A DNA stretch of 64,000 nt from Perlabentimonas gracilis (GTDB taxonomy: Bacteria; Bacteroidota; Bacteroidia; Bacteroidales; Tenuifilaceae): assembly GCF_011174675.1 (NCBI RefSeq), contig NZ_JAANIG010000004.1, positions 1 through 64,000 of the forward strand, in the 5' to 3' direction. The notes beneath the pieces are model-generated. The model was not told the origin of the DNA. It saw only the letters and a list, made by a program, of their open reading frames with translations, and made no database searches. Below are positions 17,029 to 25,581 of this stretch, piece by piece. Position numbers and translations under genes: made by a program. Position 1 is the stretch's first letter. Each line of letters opens with the position of its first letter.

Positions 17029-19641
17029 ATGAAAGATCATAACATCACCTCATCGGAGAACTCACGAAGAGCAATAACCCAAAGGGTTGTAGTTGCGGGA
17101 ATTGTGGGCCTAATAACCCTCATTGCCGCCTGGATTCTGGAATTTACCGTACAAGAAATCCCGTTCTCCCTTAGGGGAGTTGGAACAATCCACAGGTCAA
17201 ACCCCTCTTTGTGGCTTATCAATCTGCTACCCCTTGTTCTTGTATACATCACCTACATCAATGTAAAGCGACATCAGGAAAAGGTGTCTTTTCTAGAGAA
17301 TGAGCTTCGGCAAAAGGATCAGGATATTAACAAAAATGCTCTATTCGCTAAAACCATAGGCGAAGGCAATTACAAAGCACCATTCCAAATTAGCGACGAG
17401 GACGATATTTTAGGAAAATCGCTGCTAGTTATGCGCGACAACCTGCTCGAGAACAACAAGAAGGAGGCCGAGCAAAACTGGATTTCGAAGGGCAAAGATG
17501 ATGTGTCGTACATCTTAAGGTTGCACAACAACCTCGAGGAGTTGTCGTACGAAGTGTTGGTTAAGCTTATTAAGTATATCAACATTATTCAGGGGGCACT
17601 TTATTTGTACAACGAGGAGAAAAATGTGCTGGTAAACCTGGCCACCTACGCATATAACCGCAAAAAATTCTTTAGCCAAGAGTTTCGAATTGGTGAAGGG
17701 CTGATTGGACAATGCGCCTACGAGCAGGATATTATTTACCGCACCGAGATTCCCGACGACTACGTATCGATTACCTCTGGTATTTTAGGCGATAAAAAAC
17801 CCAAAAGCATCCTAATAGTTCCGCTGGTTACCGATGAAAAACTTCAAGGGGTTATTGAGTTTGCCTCGCTCGACGACCAGATTCCGGAGCTCACAATTCG
17901 TTTCCTTAAGGAAATGGGCGAAATTATTGCCAGAACCATTTTCAACCTTCGCATAAATCAAAAAACGGAGAAACTGCTTCAGGAAGCTCAACAGATGACG
18001 CAGGAACTCAAAGAGAATGAGGAAGAGCTTCGTCAGAATGCCGAGGAGATGAGAGCTACCCATGAAGAGCTTGAGAAATCGAACCTTCAGCTTGAGTCGA
18101 AAATACAGGAGGTTGAGAATGCACAGAAGAGGCTACACTCGCTACTTGAGAACGCATCTGAAATCATATCGATCTATAGCAGTAGCCAGAAGTTAACATA
18201 TATCAGCCCATCGGTTACCAAGATACTGGGCTATACTCCTCAGGAGATGATGAGCGGCAAGGATATGGATCGTCTTACCCGCAGGGGCGAACAGGACATA
18301 ACCGAGATGTTTCAAAAATTGCTGGAAGCGCCCATGGTGCCCATCACCATTCAGTACACCTTTATGAAGAAGGATGGAACCAAGCTCTTCCTGGAGGTTA
18401 CTGGTAGAAACCTGCTTGATGACCCTGCCATAAATGGCATTATTCTCAACTCACAAGACATTACCGAGCGTAAACGAGCCGAAAAGGAAGAGAGAATGCG
18501 TAGCAAGATGCAAGCCCTATCGGAGAATTCACCCGATATGATTATGCGTTTGAACACCAGCGGCCAATTCTTCTATGCTAACCCGATGGTTGAGGAATAC
18601 CTTGGAATTCCCGTTAAAGAGTTGATCAATCAAACCCTGAACTCGGTCGATTTGAACGAAGTGCTTTCTAACTACTTTAAGGAAACCATAAAGAACATAA
18701 GAAACACCAAAACCCAAGTCGAGAGCGACTTAACCTTCAACTCAAAGCTTGGCGAAACCATCATGCACATCTCGGCCATCCCCGAGTTTAACGAGAATGA
18801 GCTGGAGACCATTCTGTTCGTGAGCCACGACATCACCGAGGCCAAGAGAATTGAGCAGGAAATACAGGATAAGAACCGAAAAATTACTGAGAGTATCAAC
18901 TACGCGCAGCGTATTCAAACCTCTATCCTACCAAATAACCGAATCATAAGGCAATACCTTCCCAAATCGTTTATATACTATAGGCCTCGCGATGTAGTTA
19001 GCGGCGACTTCCCTTGGTTCTTCGTAAAAGACGATTATATCTATATTGCTGCTGTTGACTGTACTGGCCACGGGGTTCCTGGTGCCCTACTTTCGTTCAT
19101 AGGCTACTTCATCCTCAACAACGTAGTGGACCACGACTCAGGCTATTCGGCAAGCAAAGTGCTAGACCTGCTGCACTATGGTGTTCGGAAAACCCTTAAG
19201 CAGGATCGTCCCGATGCCGATGCTCGCGATGGAATGGACATTGCGCTATGTAAAATAAACCTTAAAACAAAAGAGCTACAGTACTCCGGGGCTCATCGCC
19301 CGCTTTACCTTGTCAGAGATAACGAGCTGCAAGAGTTCAAGGGCGATCGTAAGGCCATTGGAGGGATCCCTCATCCCAAAAAGGAAGAGAAAGATTTCAC
19401 CAACTATACCCTTGAAATAAAGCCCAACGACAAGATATTCTTCTTCTCCGATGGCATGCCCGATCAGATTGGTGGTGACGATAATCGGAAGTACAGCCCT
19501 GCTAGGGTTAGGGAGCATATAATGGGAAACCAAACGCTAACTATGCCTCAGTTTAACGACCTTTTTGCAAAGGATTTTGAGGCCTATATGGGTAACAACA
19601 AGCAAATTGATGACGTACTATTAATAGGAATTCAATTCTAA
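17029..19641 (+). CDS. GAF-PAS-PAS-SpoIIE (PP2C) phosphatase, SiaA/RsbU-like
   Basis: 870 residues. Two TM helices lie at about 19-40 and 62-80. A HAMP-like linker runs about 85-150, GAF about 165-310, and a Glu-rich coiled coil about 312-372 (ELKENEEELRQNAEEMRATHEEL). PAS1 is about 373-485, PAS2 about 495-620 and the SpoIIE/PP2C phosphatase about 635-870. Metal-site aspartates are visible in RDVVSGDF (about 658), AAVDCTGHGVPGA (about 672), FFFSDGMPDQIGG (about 804) and QIDDVLLIGI (about 859). Such enzymes dephosphorylate a Ser/Thr on a partner-switch protein; the likely substrate is the SiaC homologue encoded two genes on. It differs from Pseudomonas SiaA in having GAF/PAS inputs. Confidence 0.88.
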   Translation: MKDHNITSSENSRRAITQRVVVAGIVGLITLIAAWILEFTVQEIPFSLRGVGTIHRSNPSLWLINLLPLVLVYITYINVKRHQEKVSFLENELRQKDQDINKNALFAKTIGEGNYKAPFQISDEDDILGKSLLVMRDNLLENNKKEAEQNWISKGKDDVSYILRLHNNLEELSYEVLVKLIKYINIIQGALYLYNEEKNVLVNLATYAYNRKKFFSQEFRIGEGLIGQCAYEQDIIYRTEIPDDYVSITSGILGDKKPKSILIVPLVTDEKLQGVIEFASLDDQIPELTIRFLKEMGEIIARTIFNLRINQKTEKLLQEAQQMTQELKENEEELRQNAEEMRATHEELEKSNLQLESKIQEVENAQKRLHSLLENASEIISIYSSSQKLTYISPSVTKILGYTPQEMMSGKDMDRLTRRGEQDITEMFQKLLEAPMVPITIQYTFMKKDGTKLFLEVTGRNLLDDPAINGIILNSQDITERKRAEKEERMRSKMQALSENSPDMIMRLNTSGQFFYANPMVEEYLGIPVKELINQTLNSVDLNEVLSNYFKETIKNIRNTKTQVESDLTFNSKLGETIMHISAIPEFNENELETILFVSHDITEAKRIEQEIQDKNRKITESINYAQRIQTSILPNNRIIRQYLPKSFIYYRPRDVVSGDFPWFFVKDDYIYIAAVDCTGHGVPGALLSFIGYFILNNVVDHDSGYSASKVLDLLHYGVRKTLKQDRPDADARDGMDIALCKINLKTKELQYSGAHRPLYLVRDNELQEFKGDRKAIGGIPHPKKEEKDFTNYTLEIKPNDKIFFFSDGMPDQIGGDDNRKYSPARVREHIMGNQTLTMPQFNDLFAKDFEAYMGNNKQIDDVLLIGIQF

Positions 19642-19679
19642 ATTGATTATTATCGGTAAATTATTTAATTTTACGGGCT

Positions 19680-20255
19680 ATGGATAAAAGAAATGTTAAA
19701 GGTTTTCTGGAGTTTGTCTACGACTTCTACAAGTCGATGAAAGCTCATGAAATCACTCTCGTGTACGAGGGCGAAATAACACACCAGATCACCAAGGCCT
19801 TCACCTCCCTCACCGAATCGAATATGGCCAAGGAGGAGGAGTCGAACTCGGTGCAAAAAAAGGTGTTCCACGTAATGGTTGAGTGCCTGCAAAACATCAG
19901 TAAGCACGCCGACAGCTTTGGCTCCGACGACTTTCTGTTTGCTGGCCGAGGAATATTCATGGTGAGCAAAGGCGAAATTGAGTACCATGTTACCACGGGT
20001 AACGTGATTGAGAACTCAAAAATCGATGAGCTAACTAAAATCCTCGATCACATCAACACCCTCGACAAGGATGGCCTTAAAGAGCTGTACAAAACCCAAA
20101 TGCGTGAGGGGAGGCTCTCGGAGAAAGGTGGTGCAGGACTAGGTTTTATTGATATTGCACGTAAAACCGGTCGTAAGCTCGATTACCATTTTCTTCCCAT
20201 CGATGAGGAAACGCATTTCTTCATTCTAACCTCAACCATTTCGCGAAACGAGTAA
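19680..20255 (+). CDS. siaB: SiaB-family protein kinase (DUF6272)
   Basis: 191 residues. A GHKL-like fold is suggested by an N-box type helix VFHVMVECLQNISKHAD (about 60-77) and a late glycine motif GGAGLGFIDIARKTG (about 148-162). This matches the SiaB family, which phosphorylates SiaC. In Pseudomonas the SiaA phosphatase and SiaB kinase set the phosphorylation state of SiaC. Here the SpoIIE gene is immediately upstream and the SiaC gene 11 bases downstream, the same order as the known module. No SiaD diguanylate cyclase follows. Confidence 0.85.
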   Translation: MDKRNVKGFLEFVYDFYKSMKAHEITLVYEGEITHQITKAFTSLTESNMAKEEESNSVQKKVFHVMVECLQNISKHADSFGSDDFLFAGRGIFMVSKGEIEYHVTTGNVIENSKIDELTKILDHINTLDKDGLKELYKTQMREGRLSEKGGAGLGFIDIARKTGRKLDYHFLPIDEETHFFILTSTISRNE

Positions 20256-20266
20256 ATAATTGAGTT

Positions 20267-20650
20267 ATGGAAACCATAAAGATTCTGGGTACGGACGATA
20301 CCCCCACCGTAATTTTAGATGCTGATAACGACATCTTCGAAATATCTGGCCGTTCGCTGCCCGAAGATGTAACAGCCTTTTACGATCCAATATTAAATTG
20401 GCTCGACGAGTACGCATCAAGCCCCAATGCCAAAACGGTATTTACCTTTAAGCTGGTGTATTTCAACACAGCAAGCTCAAAACTGCTGCTCGACATCCTC
20501 ATGAAGCTCGAGGAGATGCACGAAGACGGTAAGGATGTGCTGGTTAAATGGTACTACCCCGAAGACGATGAAGATATGCAGGAAGCAGGCGAAGAGTATG
20601 CTGATATCGTTGACGTACCTTTTGAACAGGTTAGCTACACATTAAGCTAG
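20267..20650 (+). CDS. siaC: SiaC-family regulatory phosphoprotein (DUF1987)
   Basis: 127 residues, full length. The conserved segment FKLVYFNTASSKLLLDIL places Thr at residue 68, the same position as the reported phosphorylated threonine of Pseudomonas SiaC. It should be phosphorylated by the SiaB-like kinase and dephosphorylated by the SpoIIE phosphatase encoded upstream, and then bind a target in one of the two states. In Pseudomonas the target is a diguanylate cyclase. None is present here; the next gene, 45 bases away, is an ABC transporter, which may be the target (inference). Confidence 0.88.
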   Translation: METIKILGTDDTPTVILDADNDIFEISGRSLPEDVTAFYDPILNWLDEYASSPNAKTVFTFKLVYFNTASSKLLLDILMKLEEMHEDGKDVLVKWYYPEDDEDMQEAGEEYADIVDVPFEQVSYTLS

Positions 20651-20695
20651 CACCAAGTTTACTACTAACAATTGGGAAACCAGTAAAACTAGTCC

Positions 20696-23600
20696 ATGAG
20701 CGAGGAAATTCTCAAGGCTTTAATGCAGCTCTTTGCAATTATTGCAAAGCAGGACGAAGGCGTTGAATCCAACGAACGTGATTACGTTGTGAATTTCCTG
20801 ATGCAGCAGGTAAACGACGAGGCCGTTGAAGAGTACATAAAGCTTTTTGATCAGCACGCAGGACTAAACGACGAAAAAAACGGAGAAGAGGAGGATGGGC
20901 AGCCCAAAAAGGTGAAGCTTACCTCGGTAAAGGACTCGGTTAAAATTTTGGGGATCTGTAAAAAGATCAACAAAACCCTAACGCAAAAGCAGAAAGTGGT
21001 TGTACTGGTTCGCTTGTTCGAGCTGGTAAACGCCGACCGTAAATTTACCGACCAACGTATGGCCATTATAAACACCGTGGCCGACGTGTTTAAGCTCTCC
21101 AAGGAAGAATTTACCGATATTGAAAACTTTGTAATAAACAACGACCCCAAGGAACTCGACTTCTCAAGCATTTTAACCATCCATGATAAGCCCGAGGTAG
21201 GTGAAAACTGCAAGCACATCACCACTGAGGCTCTCGATGGCTTTCTATACATCCTGCAGATCAAAAGTGAAGACCTTTACTTCCTTCGCTACACAGGCCA
21301 TGAGGATGTATTCCTCAACGGCCTTCCCATAAACAACAAGCGTATTTATCTTTTTGCCAACGGCAGCTCCATTAAGCTGCCCAAGGGCAAACCCATTTAC
21401 TACACCGATGTTGTTGCCCACTACCTAGCCGACTCCACCAGCATCCGAATATCTTACAATGTTGAAGATGTAGGTTTTAGGTTTAAATCGGGAGACGTAG
21501 GTCTCCGTAACATTAGCTTTAGCGAGGAGCAAGGTAAACTTATAGGTATTATGGGCGCCAGCGGTGCTGGCAAAACAACCCTGCTCAACGTATTGGCAGG
21601 CATTGAGGCGCCAACCACCGGAAAGGTAAAGATAAACGGTGTTGATCTCCACAATGAAAGTGATCAGCTTGAAGGAGTTATAGGTGTTATTCCACAGGAT
21701 GACCTACTGATTGAGGAGCTAACGGTTTTTCAGAACCTATACTACAACGCCAAGCTATGCTTCAAGGATAAATCGGACGAGGAGTTAACTGAGCTTGTGC
21801 ACAAAACCCTTCAGAATCTAGGCCTATATGAGCGCAAGGATCTTAAGGTAGGATCGCCGCTTAACAAGATGATCTCGGGCGGACAGCGTAAAAGGTTAAA
21901 CATTGCCCTTGAACTTATTCGCGAGCCCGCTATTCTTTTTGTTGACGAGCCAACCTCCGGGCTTTCGTCGCGAGACTCAGAAAACGTGATGGATCTCCTA
22001 AGGGAGCTTACCCTTAAGGGAAAGCTTATATTCGTGGTGATTCACCAGCCATCGTCAGACATCTACAAGATGTTTGATAATATGATGATTCTGGACACCG
22101 GAGGTTTCATGATTTACTACGGAAACCCTGTAGAAGCCGTAATGTACTTCAAGCGGCTCGACATGCAGATCAATAGCGATCAGGGTGAATGCCCCACATG
22201 TGGTAACGTAAACCCCGAGCTTATCTTCAATATTATTGAGGCCAAGGTAGTGGATGAATTTGGAAGGTACACGCCCATTCGCAAGGTATCGCCTCCCAAG
22301 TGGTACGATTATTTCAGCGAGAATATAAAGCTAAAAGAGATTCATGACGAGAGTGAACCACCACCCAAATCGCTCAATATCCCCTCAAGGCTAAAGCAGT
22401 TCTTTATCTATACCACGCGCGATTTTTTGTCGAAGATAAGCAACACCCAGTACATTGTGCTAAACCTGCTTGAGACCCCAATTCTTGGGTTTATCCTAGC
22501 CTATGTAATTAGATATATTGCCGACCCTAACTCCAACGTTTACGTATTTAGCGAAAACGAGAATATACCCATATACATATTCATGGCGCTTATTGTTGCT
22601 CTATTCATTGGGCTAACCGTGAGCGCCGAGGAGATTTTTAGAGACAGGAAGCTTTTGAAACGAGAGGCTTTCCTCAACCTAAGCCGGACATCGTACCTGT
22701 TTAGTAAGATTTCAATACTGGTTGTGCTCTCGGCTATTCAAAGTATCACTTTTGTTCTTATAGCCAATGGTATACTGGAACTTTGGGGGATGAACTTTGA
22801 GTACTGGCTCGTACTGTTTTCCACGGCAATATTTGCCAACATGCTGGGGCTAAACATATCGGCCACATTCAACTCGGCAGTTACCATATACATTGTTATC
22901 CCGTTGGTAATGATTCCAATGATGGTGCTTTCGGGGGCAATGTTTAGCTTCGATAAGCTTAACCGGGCAGTGGGTAGCTTCGGACGAGTTCCACTCATTG
23001 CCGAGTTTATGGTTACCAAGTGGGGTTACGAGGCGCTTGTGGTTCACCAGTTCAAGAATAACGATTTCCACAAGACCTTTTACGACATTGAAAAGGTTGA
23101 ACGAAATGCCGACTACAAAACGGTTTACTACATACCCGAGCTCGAAAAAATTGTTACAGAGAGTCTCGATTTAATTGAAAGCCATAAAGAAGATCAAAAG
23201 AAAAAGAATAAGTTTGAGGATAACCTTCTCGTGCTTCGAAACTCCCTTTTTAAAGAATCCAACTTCCTTGCTCCAGCCATCCCGTATAGCTACCTCGACA
23301 AGCTCAACCCTGACCTGTTTGACTTTGAGGCTGCCTATGCAACCCTCGATTACCTGGATGAGCTGAAGAAGCATTACAGTAAGATTTTCCAAAGGGCAAA
23401 TCAACGTCGAGATGACATTATTTCGTATCTGATCTCAACAAACCCAAGGCAATACCAAGCTAAGCGACAAGCGTTTCATAACGAAAGCATTGCCGATTTG
23501 GTGACAAAGAAGTTTGAGAAAAACAAAATTCTTCAATACAAAGGGGAGCTAGTACAGCAATACGACCCTATTTATCGCGATCCTATACCCAACCATTCAC

Positions 23601-23788
23601 TCGATTTCCGCTCTCACTTCCTGGCACCACGCAAGCATTTCCTTGGAAACTACTACGATACGTTTTGGTTCAATATTTGCTTCATATGGTTCATGACAGC
23701 AATTCTATACATCACCCTATACTTTGAAGCCCTTAAAAAGCTAATCGATTTTTTTGGTAAAATTAAATTACCCAAACTCAGAAAATAA
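20696..23788 (+). CDS. TerB-like N-terminus fused to ABCG-type ABC transporter
   Basis: 1030 residues. The N-terminal helical domain (about 1-155) has a TerB/DjlA-like pattern (LFAIIAKQDEGVESNERDYV ... RLFELVNADRKFTDQRMAIINTVADVF). A beta-rich linker (about 165-260) is possibly FHA-like. The ABC ATPase has Walker A GIMGASGAGKTTLL (about 285), signature ISGGQRKRLN (about 392), Walker B ILFVDEPTSG (about 412) and the switch His in VIHQPSSD (about 448). A CPTC motif occurs near 499. About five TM helices lie between 590 and 785 (ABC2_membrane), then a large insert and a last TM at about 990-1010. This is a half-transporter of the ABCG/White type that would dimerise. Substrate is unknown. Confidence 0.85.
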   Translation: MSEEILKALMQLFAIIAKQDEGVESNERDYVVNFLMQQVNDEAVEEYIKLFDQHAGLNDEKNGEEEDGQPKKVKLTSVKDSVKILGICKKINKTLTQKQKVVVLVRLFELVNADRKFTDQRMAIINTVADVFKLSKEEFTDIENFVINNDPKELDFSSILTIHDKPEVGENCKHITTEALDGFLYILQIKSEDLYFLRYTGHEDVFLNGLPINNKRIYLFANGSSIKLPKGKPIYYTDVVAHYLADSTSIRISYNVEDVGFRFKSGDVGLRNISFSEEQGKLIGIMGASGAGKTTLLNVLAGIEAPTTGKVKINGVDLHNESDQLEGVIGVIPQDDLLIEELTVFQNLYYNAKLCFKDKSDEELTELVHKTLQNLGLYERKDLKVGSPLNKMISGGQRKRLNIALELIREPAILFVDEPTSGLSSRDSENVMDLLRELTLKGKLIFVVIHQPSSDIYKMFDNMMILDTGGFMIYYGNPVEAVMYFKRLDMQINSDQGECPTCGNVNPELIFNIIEAKVVDEFGRYTPIRKVSPPKWYDYFSENIKLKEIHDESEPPPKSLNIPSRLKQFFIYTTRDFLSKISNTQYIVLNLLETPILGFILAYVIRYIADPNSNVYVFSENENIPIYIFMALIVALFIGLTVSAEEIFRDRKLLKREAFLNLSRTSYLFSKISILVVLSAIQSITFVLIANGILELWGMNFEYWLVLFSTAIFANMLGLNISATFNSAVTIYIVIPLVMIPMMVLSGAMFSFDKLNRAVGSFGRVPLIAEFMVTKWGYEALVVHQFKNNDFHKTFYDIEKVERNADYKTVYYIPELEKIVTESLDLIESHKEDQKKKNKFEDNLLVLRNSLFKESNFLAPAIPYSYLDKLNPDLFDFEAAYATLDYLDELKKHYSKIFQRANQRRDDIISYLISTNPRQYQAKRQAFHNESIADLVTKKFEKNKILQYKGELVQQYDPIYRDPIPNHSLDFRSHFLAPRKHFLGNYYDTFWFNICFIWFMTAILYITLYFEALKKLIDFFGKIKLPKLRK

Positions 23789-23849
23789 TTTTTTTGTATC
23801 TTTACTTGACATATTAAAAGCGAGGAACTAAAATTAACGACCTTTAGCT

Positions 23850-24764
23850 ATGCATAAGAAACTAATCTTCATAATATCAATTGCTCTAGTAACCACTTCA
23901 TCGTGCCGGTTTTTCAACTCCGATCGAAATATGAGCCGCGAAGAGTTTGATATCCCCGATGAACTTTTTGAAGACAAGCCCCTAGAAGTTTCCTCCGAGG
24001 TTATTGACGAGATGATTCAGAATGTTTCATCTCCTGTAGAAACTGCAGCGCTTATTAAAGGTCTAAACATCCCTTTCAATCGCGACTACATCGCCAAAAC
24101 CCAATTCGACAAGAACCTAAACACAAGTTTCCAAAAGGCTATGGGCTTAGGAATTTACGGAGCAGGCCTTGGGTATATCAATATGTATGAACGAACATCA
24201 CTAGTAATAAACTACATTACTACCATCAAATCGCTTGCCGATGGCATACAGGTGGGTCAGTTCTTCGATTTTTCAACCCTAAACCGAATCGCAACCAACA
24301 AGGAGAACCTTGACTCGCTGATGCTCATTTCGCAGCAAAGCTTTAACAGAATAGACAATTACCTTCGCGAAACCAATAGGCCCCACCTTAGCATCGTAAT
24401 TGTTGCAGGGGTTTGGATTGAAGGGCTATACATATCTACAAGGGTTGCACAGGACTCAAAAAACCCTAGGATTAATGAGATTATTGGCGAGCAAAAGGTA
24501 ACCATGAACACCCTTATGCTGCTGCTTAACAACTACAAGTACGATCCGAGCATTGCAGCACTTATTAAGGATATGGAAGAACTACAGGAACTCTACCGCG
24601 ATGTTCGAATAACCTACGAATACGGAGACCCCGTTTCTGTTGAAAAGGATGGCGTGCTAACCTTCCAGCAAAATGATACTCAGACAATCCATATGTCTGA
24701 CGAAACGCTAGATAAAATCATTAAGAAGGTGCAGACCATAAGGAACGGTTTACTACAAGTATAA
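23850..24764 (+). CDS. Lipoprotein of unknown function
   Basis: 304 residues. The N-terminal signal MHKKLIFIISIALVTTSSC ends in a cysteine that fits a lipobox. The mature part is mostly helical and Leu/Asp/Asn-rich, with no family I can name (features: QFDKNLNTSFQKAMGLGIYGAGLGYINMYE and VVIVAGVWIEGLYISTRVA). It follows the ABC transporter by 61 bases and precedes a second exported protein by 19 bases, so it probably belongs to the same unit and acts at the envelope. Confidence 0.7.
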   Translation: MHKKLIFIISIALVTTSSCRFFNSDRNMSREEFDIPDELFEDKPLEVSSEVIDEMIQNVSSPVETAALIKGLNIPFNRDYIAKTQFDKNLNTSFQKAMGLGIYGAGLGYINMYERTSLVINYITTIKSLADGIQVGQFFDFSTLNRIATNKENLDSLMLISQQSFNRIDNYLRETNRPHLSIVIVAGVWIEGLYISTRVAQDSKNPRINEIIGEQKVTMNTLMLLLNNYKYDPSIAALIKDMEELQELYRDVRITYEYGDPVSVEKDGVLTFQQNDTQTIHMSDETLDKIIKKVQTIRNGLLQV

Positions 24765-24783
24765 TTCTGAAATCTTTGGAACT

Positions 24784-25224
24784 ATGAAAAATATATTCTT
24801 TGCTTTTTTTATTACAACGGCTTTAATGCTTGGTTTTGCCAATGTATCGAAAGCTCAGTCGGAGGACGATCTGGTTGAGATATGTGGTATGATTGCTGGA
24901 GATGCCACCTTTCTTAAAGATTTTAGAATCCGCCTAGATGCTGGGGACCCCCCACCCATCCAACGGTTCTCTGTGATACTTCGCAAAGGGATTAAATATC
25001 GCTTTTCGGTTTGTAACTCCAAGGATTATGAAGGAAAAGTTGTTCTTCAGCTGCTCGACAACAACAGGCTACTTGCTACCACCTACATTGTGGCCACAGG
25101 TGCCGACCACCCATCGATAGAGTATGTTTGTACTCGAACTGGCGCCTACCACCTATTCTTTAACTTTAGAGATGGTAAGCCAGGGCTTGCTGTTGGGCTA
25201 CTTTCGCTGGTTGAGACAATGTAA
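24784..25224 (+). CDS. Small secreted protein of unknown function
   Basis: 146 residues with a signal peptide (MKNIFFAFFITTALMLGFANVSKAQ, cleavage after KAQ). The mature part is about 120 residues, beta-rich, with two cysteines (ICGM and SVCNS) and a third near VCTRTGAY. This pattern recalls small carbohydrate-binding or prepeptidase C-terminal-like beta sandwiches (KYRFSVCNSKDYEG...GAYHLFFNF), but I cannot assign a family. It is the last gene of the signalling cluster, followed by a terminator. Confidence 0.65.
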   Translation: MKNIFFAFFITTALMLGFANVSKAQSEDDLVEICGMIAGDATFLKDFRIRLDAGDPPPIQRFSVILRKGIKYRFSVCNSKDYEGKVVLQLLDNNRLLATTYIVATGADHPSIEYVCTRTGAYHLFFNFRDGKPGLAVGLLSLVETM

Positions 25225-25251
25225 GGCTCTATTCCAACACCATATACATAT

Positions 25252-25275
25252 AGCAGCCTCTGGCTGCTTTTTTTG
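25252..25275 (+). terminator. Terminator of the CheR-Sia-ABC cluster
   Basis: Stem agcagcc (25252-25258) / ggctgct (25262-25268), then a T run. Confidence 0.85.
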
Positions 25276-25285
25276 TGCAGGATAT

Positions 25286-25327
25286 ACAAAAACAAGAGAC
25301 CCAGCAAGCAATGGCTTACTGGGTCTC
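25286..25327 (-). terminator. Terminator of tRNA-Asn
   Basis: Inverted repeat gagacccag (25296-25304) / ctgggtctc (25319-25327). On the minus strand it is followed by a T-rich run (complement of 25286-25295). It lies seven bases past the tRNA 3' end. Confidence 0.75.
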
Positions 25328-25333
25328 TTGAGC

Positions 25334-25406
25334 TCCTCATCTAGGACTTGAACCTAGGACCCCCTGATTAACAGTCAGGTGCTCTAACCAACTGAGCTAA
25401 TGAGGA
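25334..25406 (-). tRNA. tRNA-Asn (anticodon GTT)
   Basis: 73 bases. Read on the minus strand it has acceptor TCCTCAT/ATGAGGA, D-arm GCTC...GAGC, anticodon arm CCTGA-CTGTTAA-TCAGG with GTT, and T-arm CTAGG-TTCAAGT-CCTAG. All stems pair. The CCA end is not encoded. Confidence 0.97.
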
Positions 25407-25548
25407 ATGTTGGCAACGGCTTCCCGTTTTGCGAGTGCAAATATAAATCCTTTAATTATTCTGGCAAAATTTTTCTGGGGAATATTGCAAAATTTTTCTT
25501 CATCTATTTGCAGGTCTAAGAAATTGAGTGAATATCAGCATTAATAGC

Positions 25549-25556
25549 TAACTTTG
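25549..25556 (+). promoter_or_regulatory. -7 element of PfkB kinase gene
   Basis: TAACTTTG, 25 bases before the GTG start at 25582. Confidence 0.5.
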
Positions 25557-25581
25557 TGGGGCAAAATAAAAAAATTAAATC

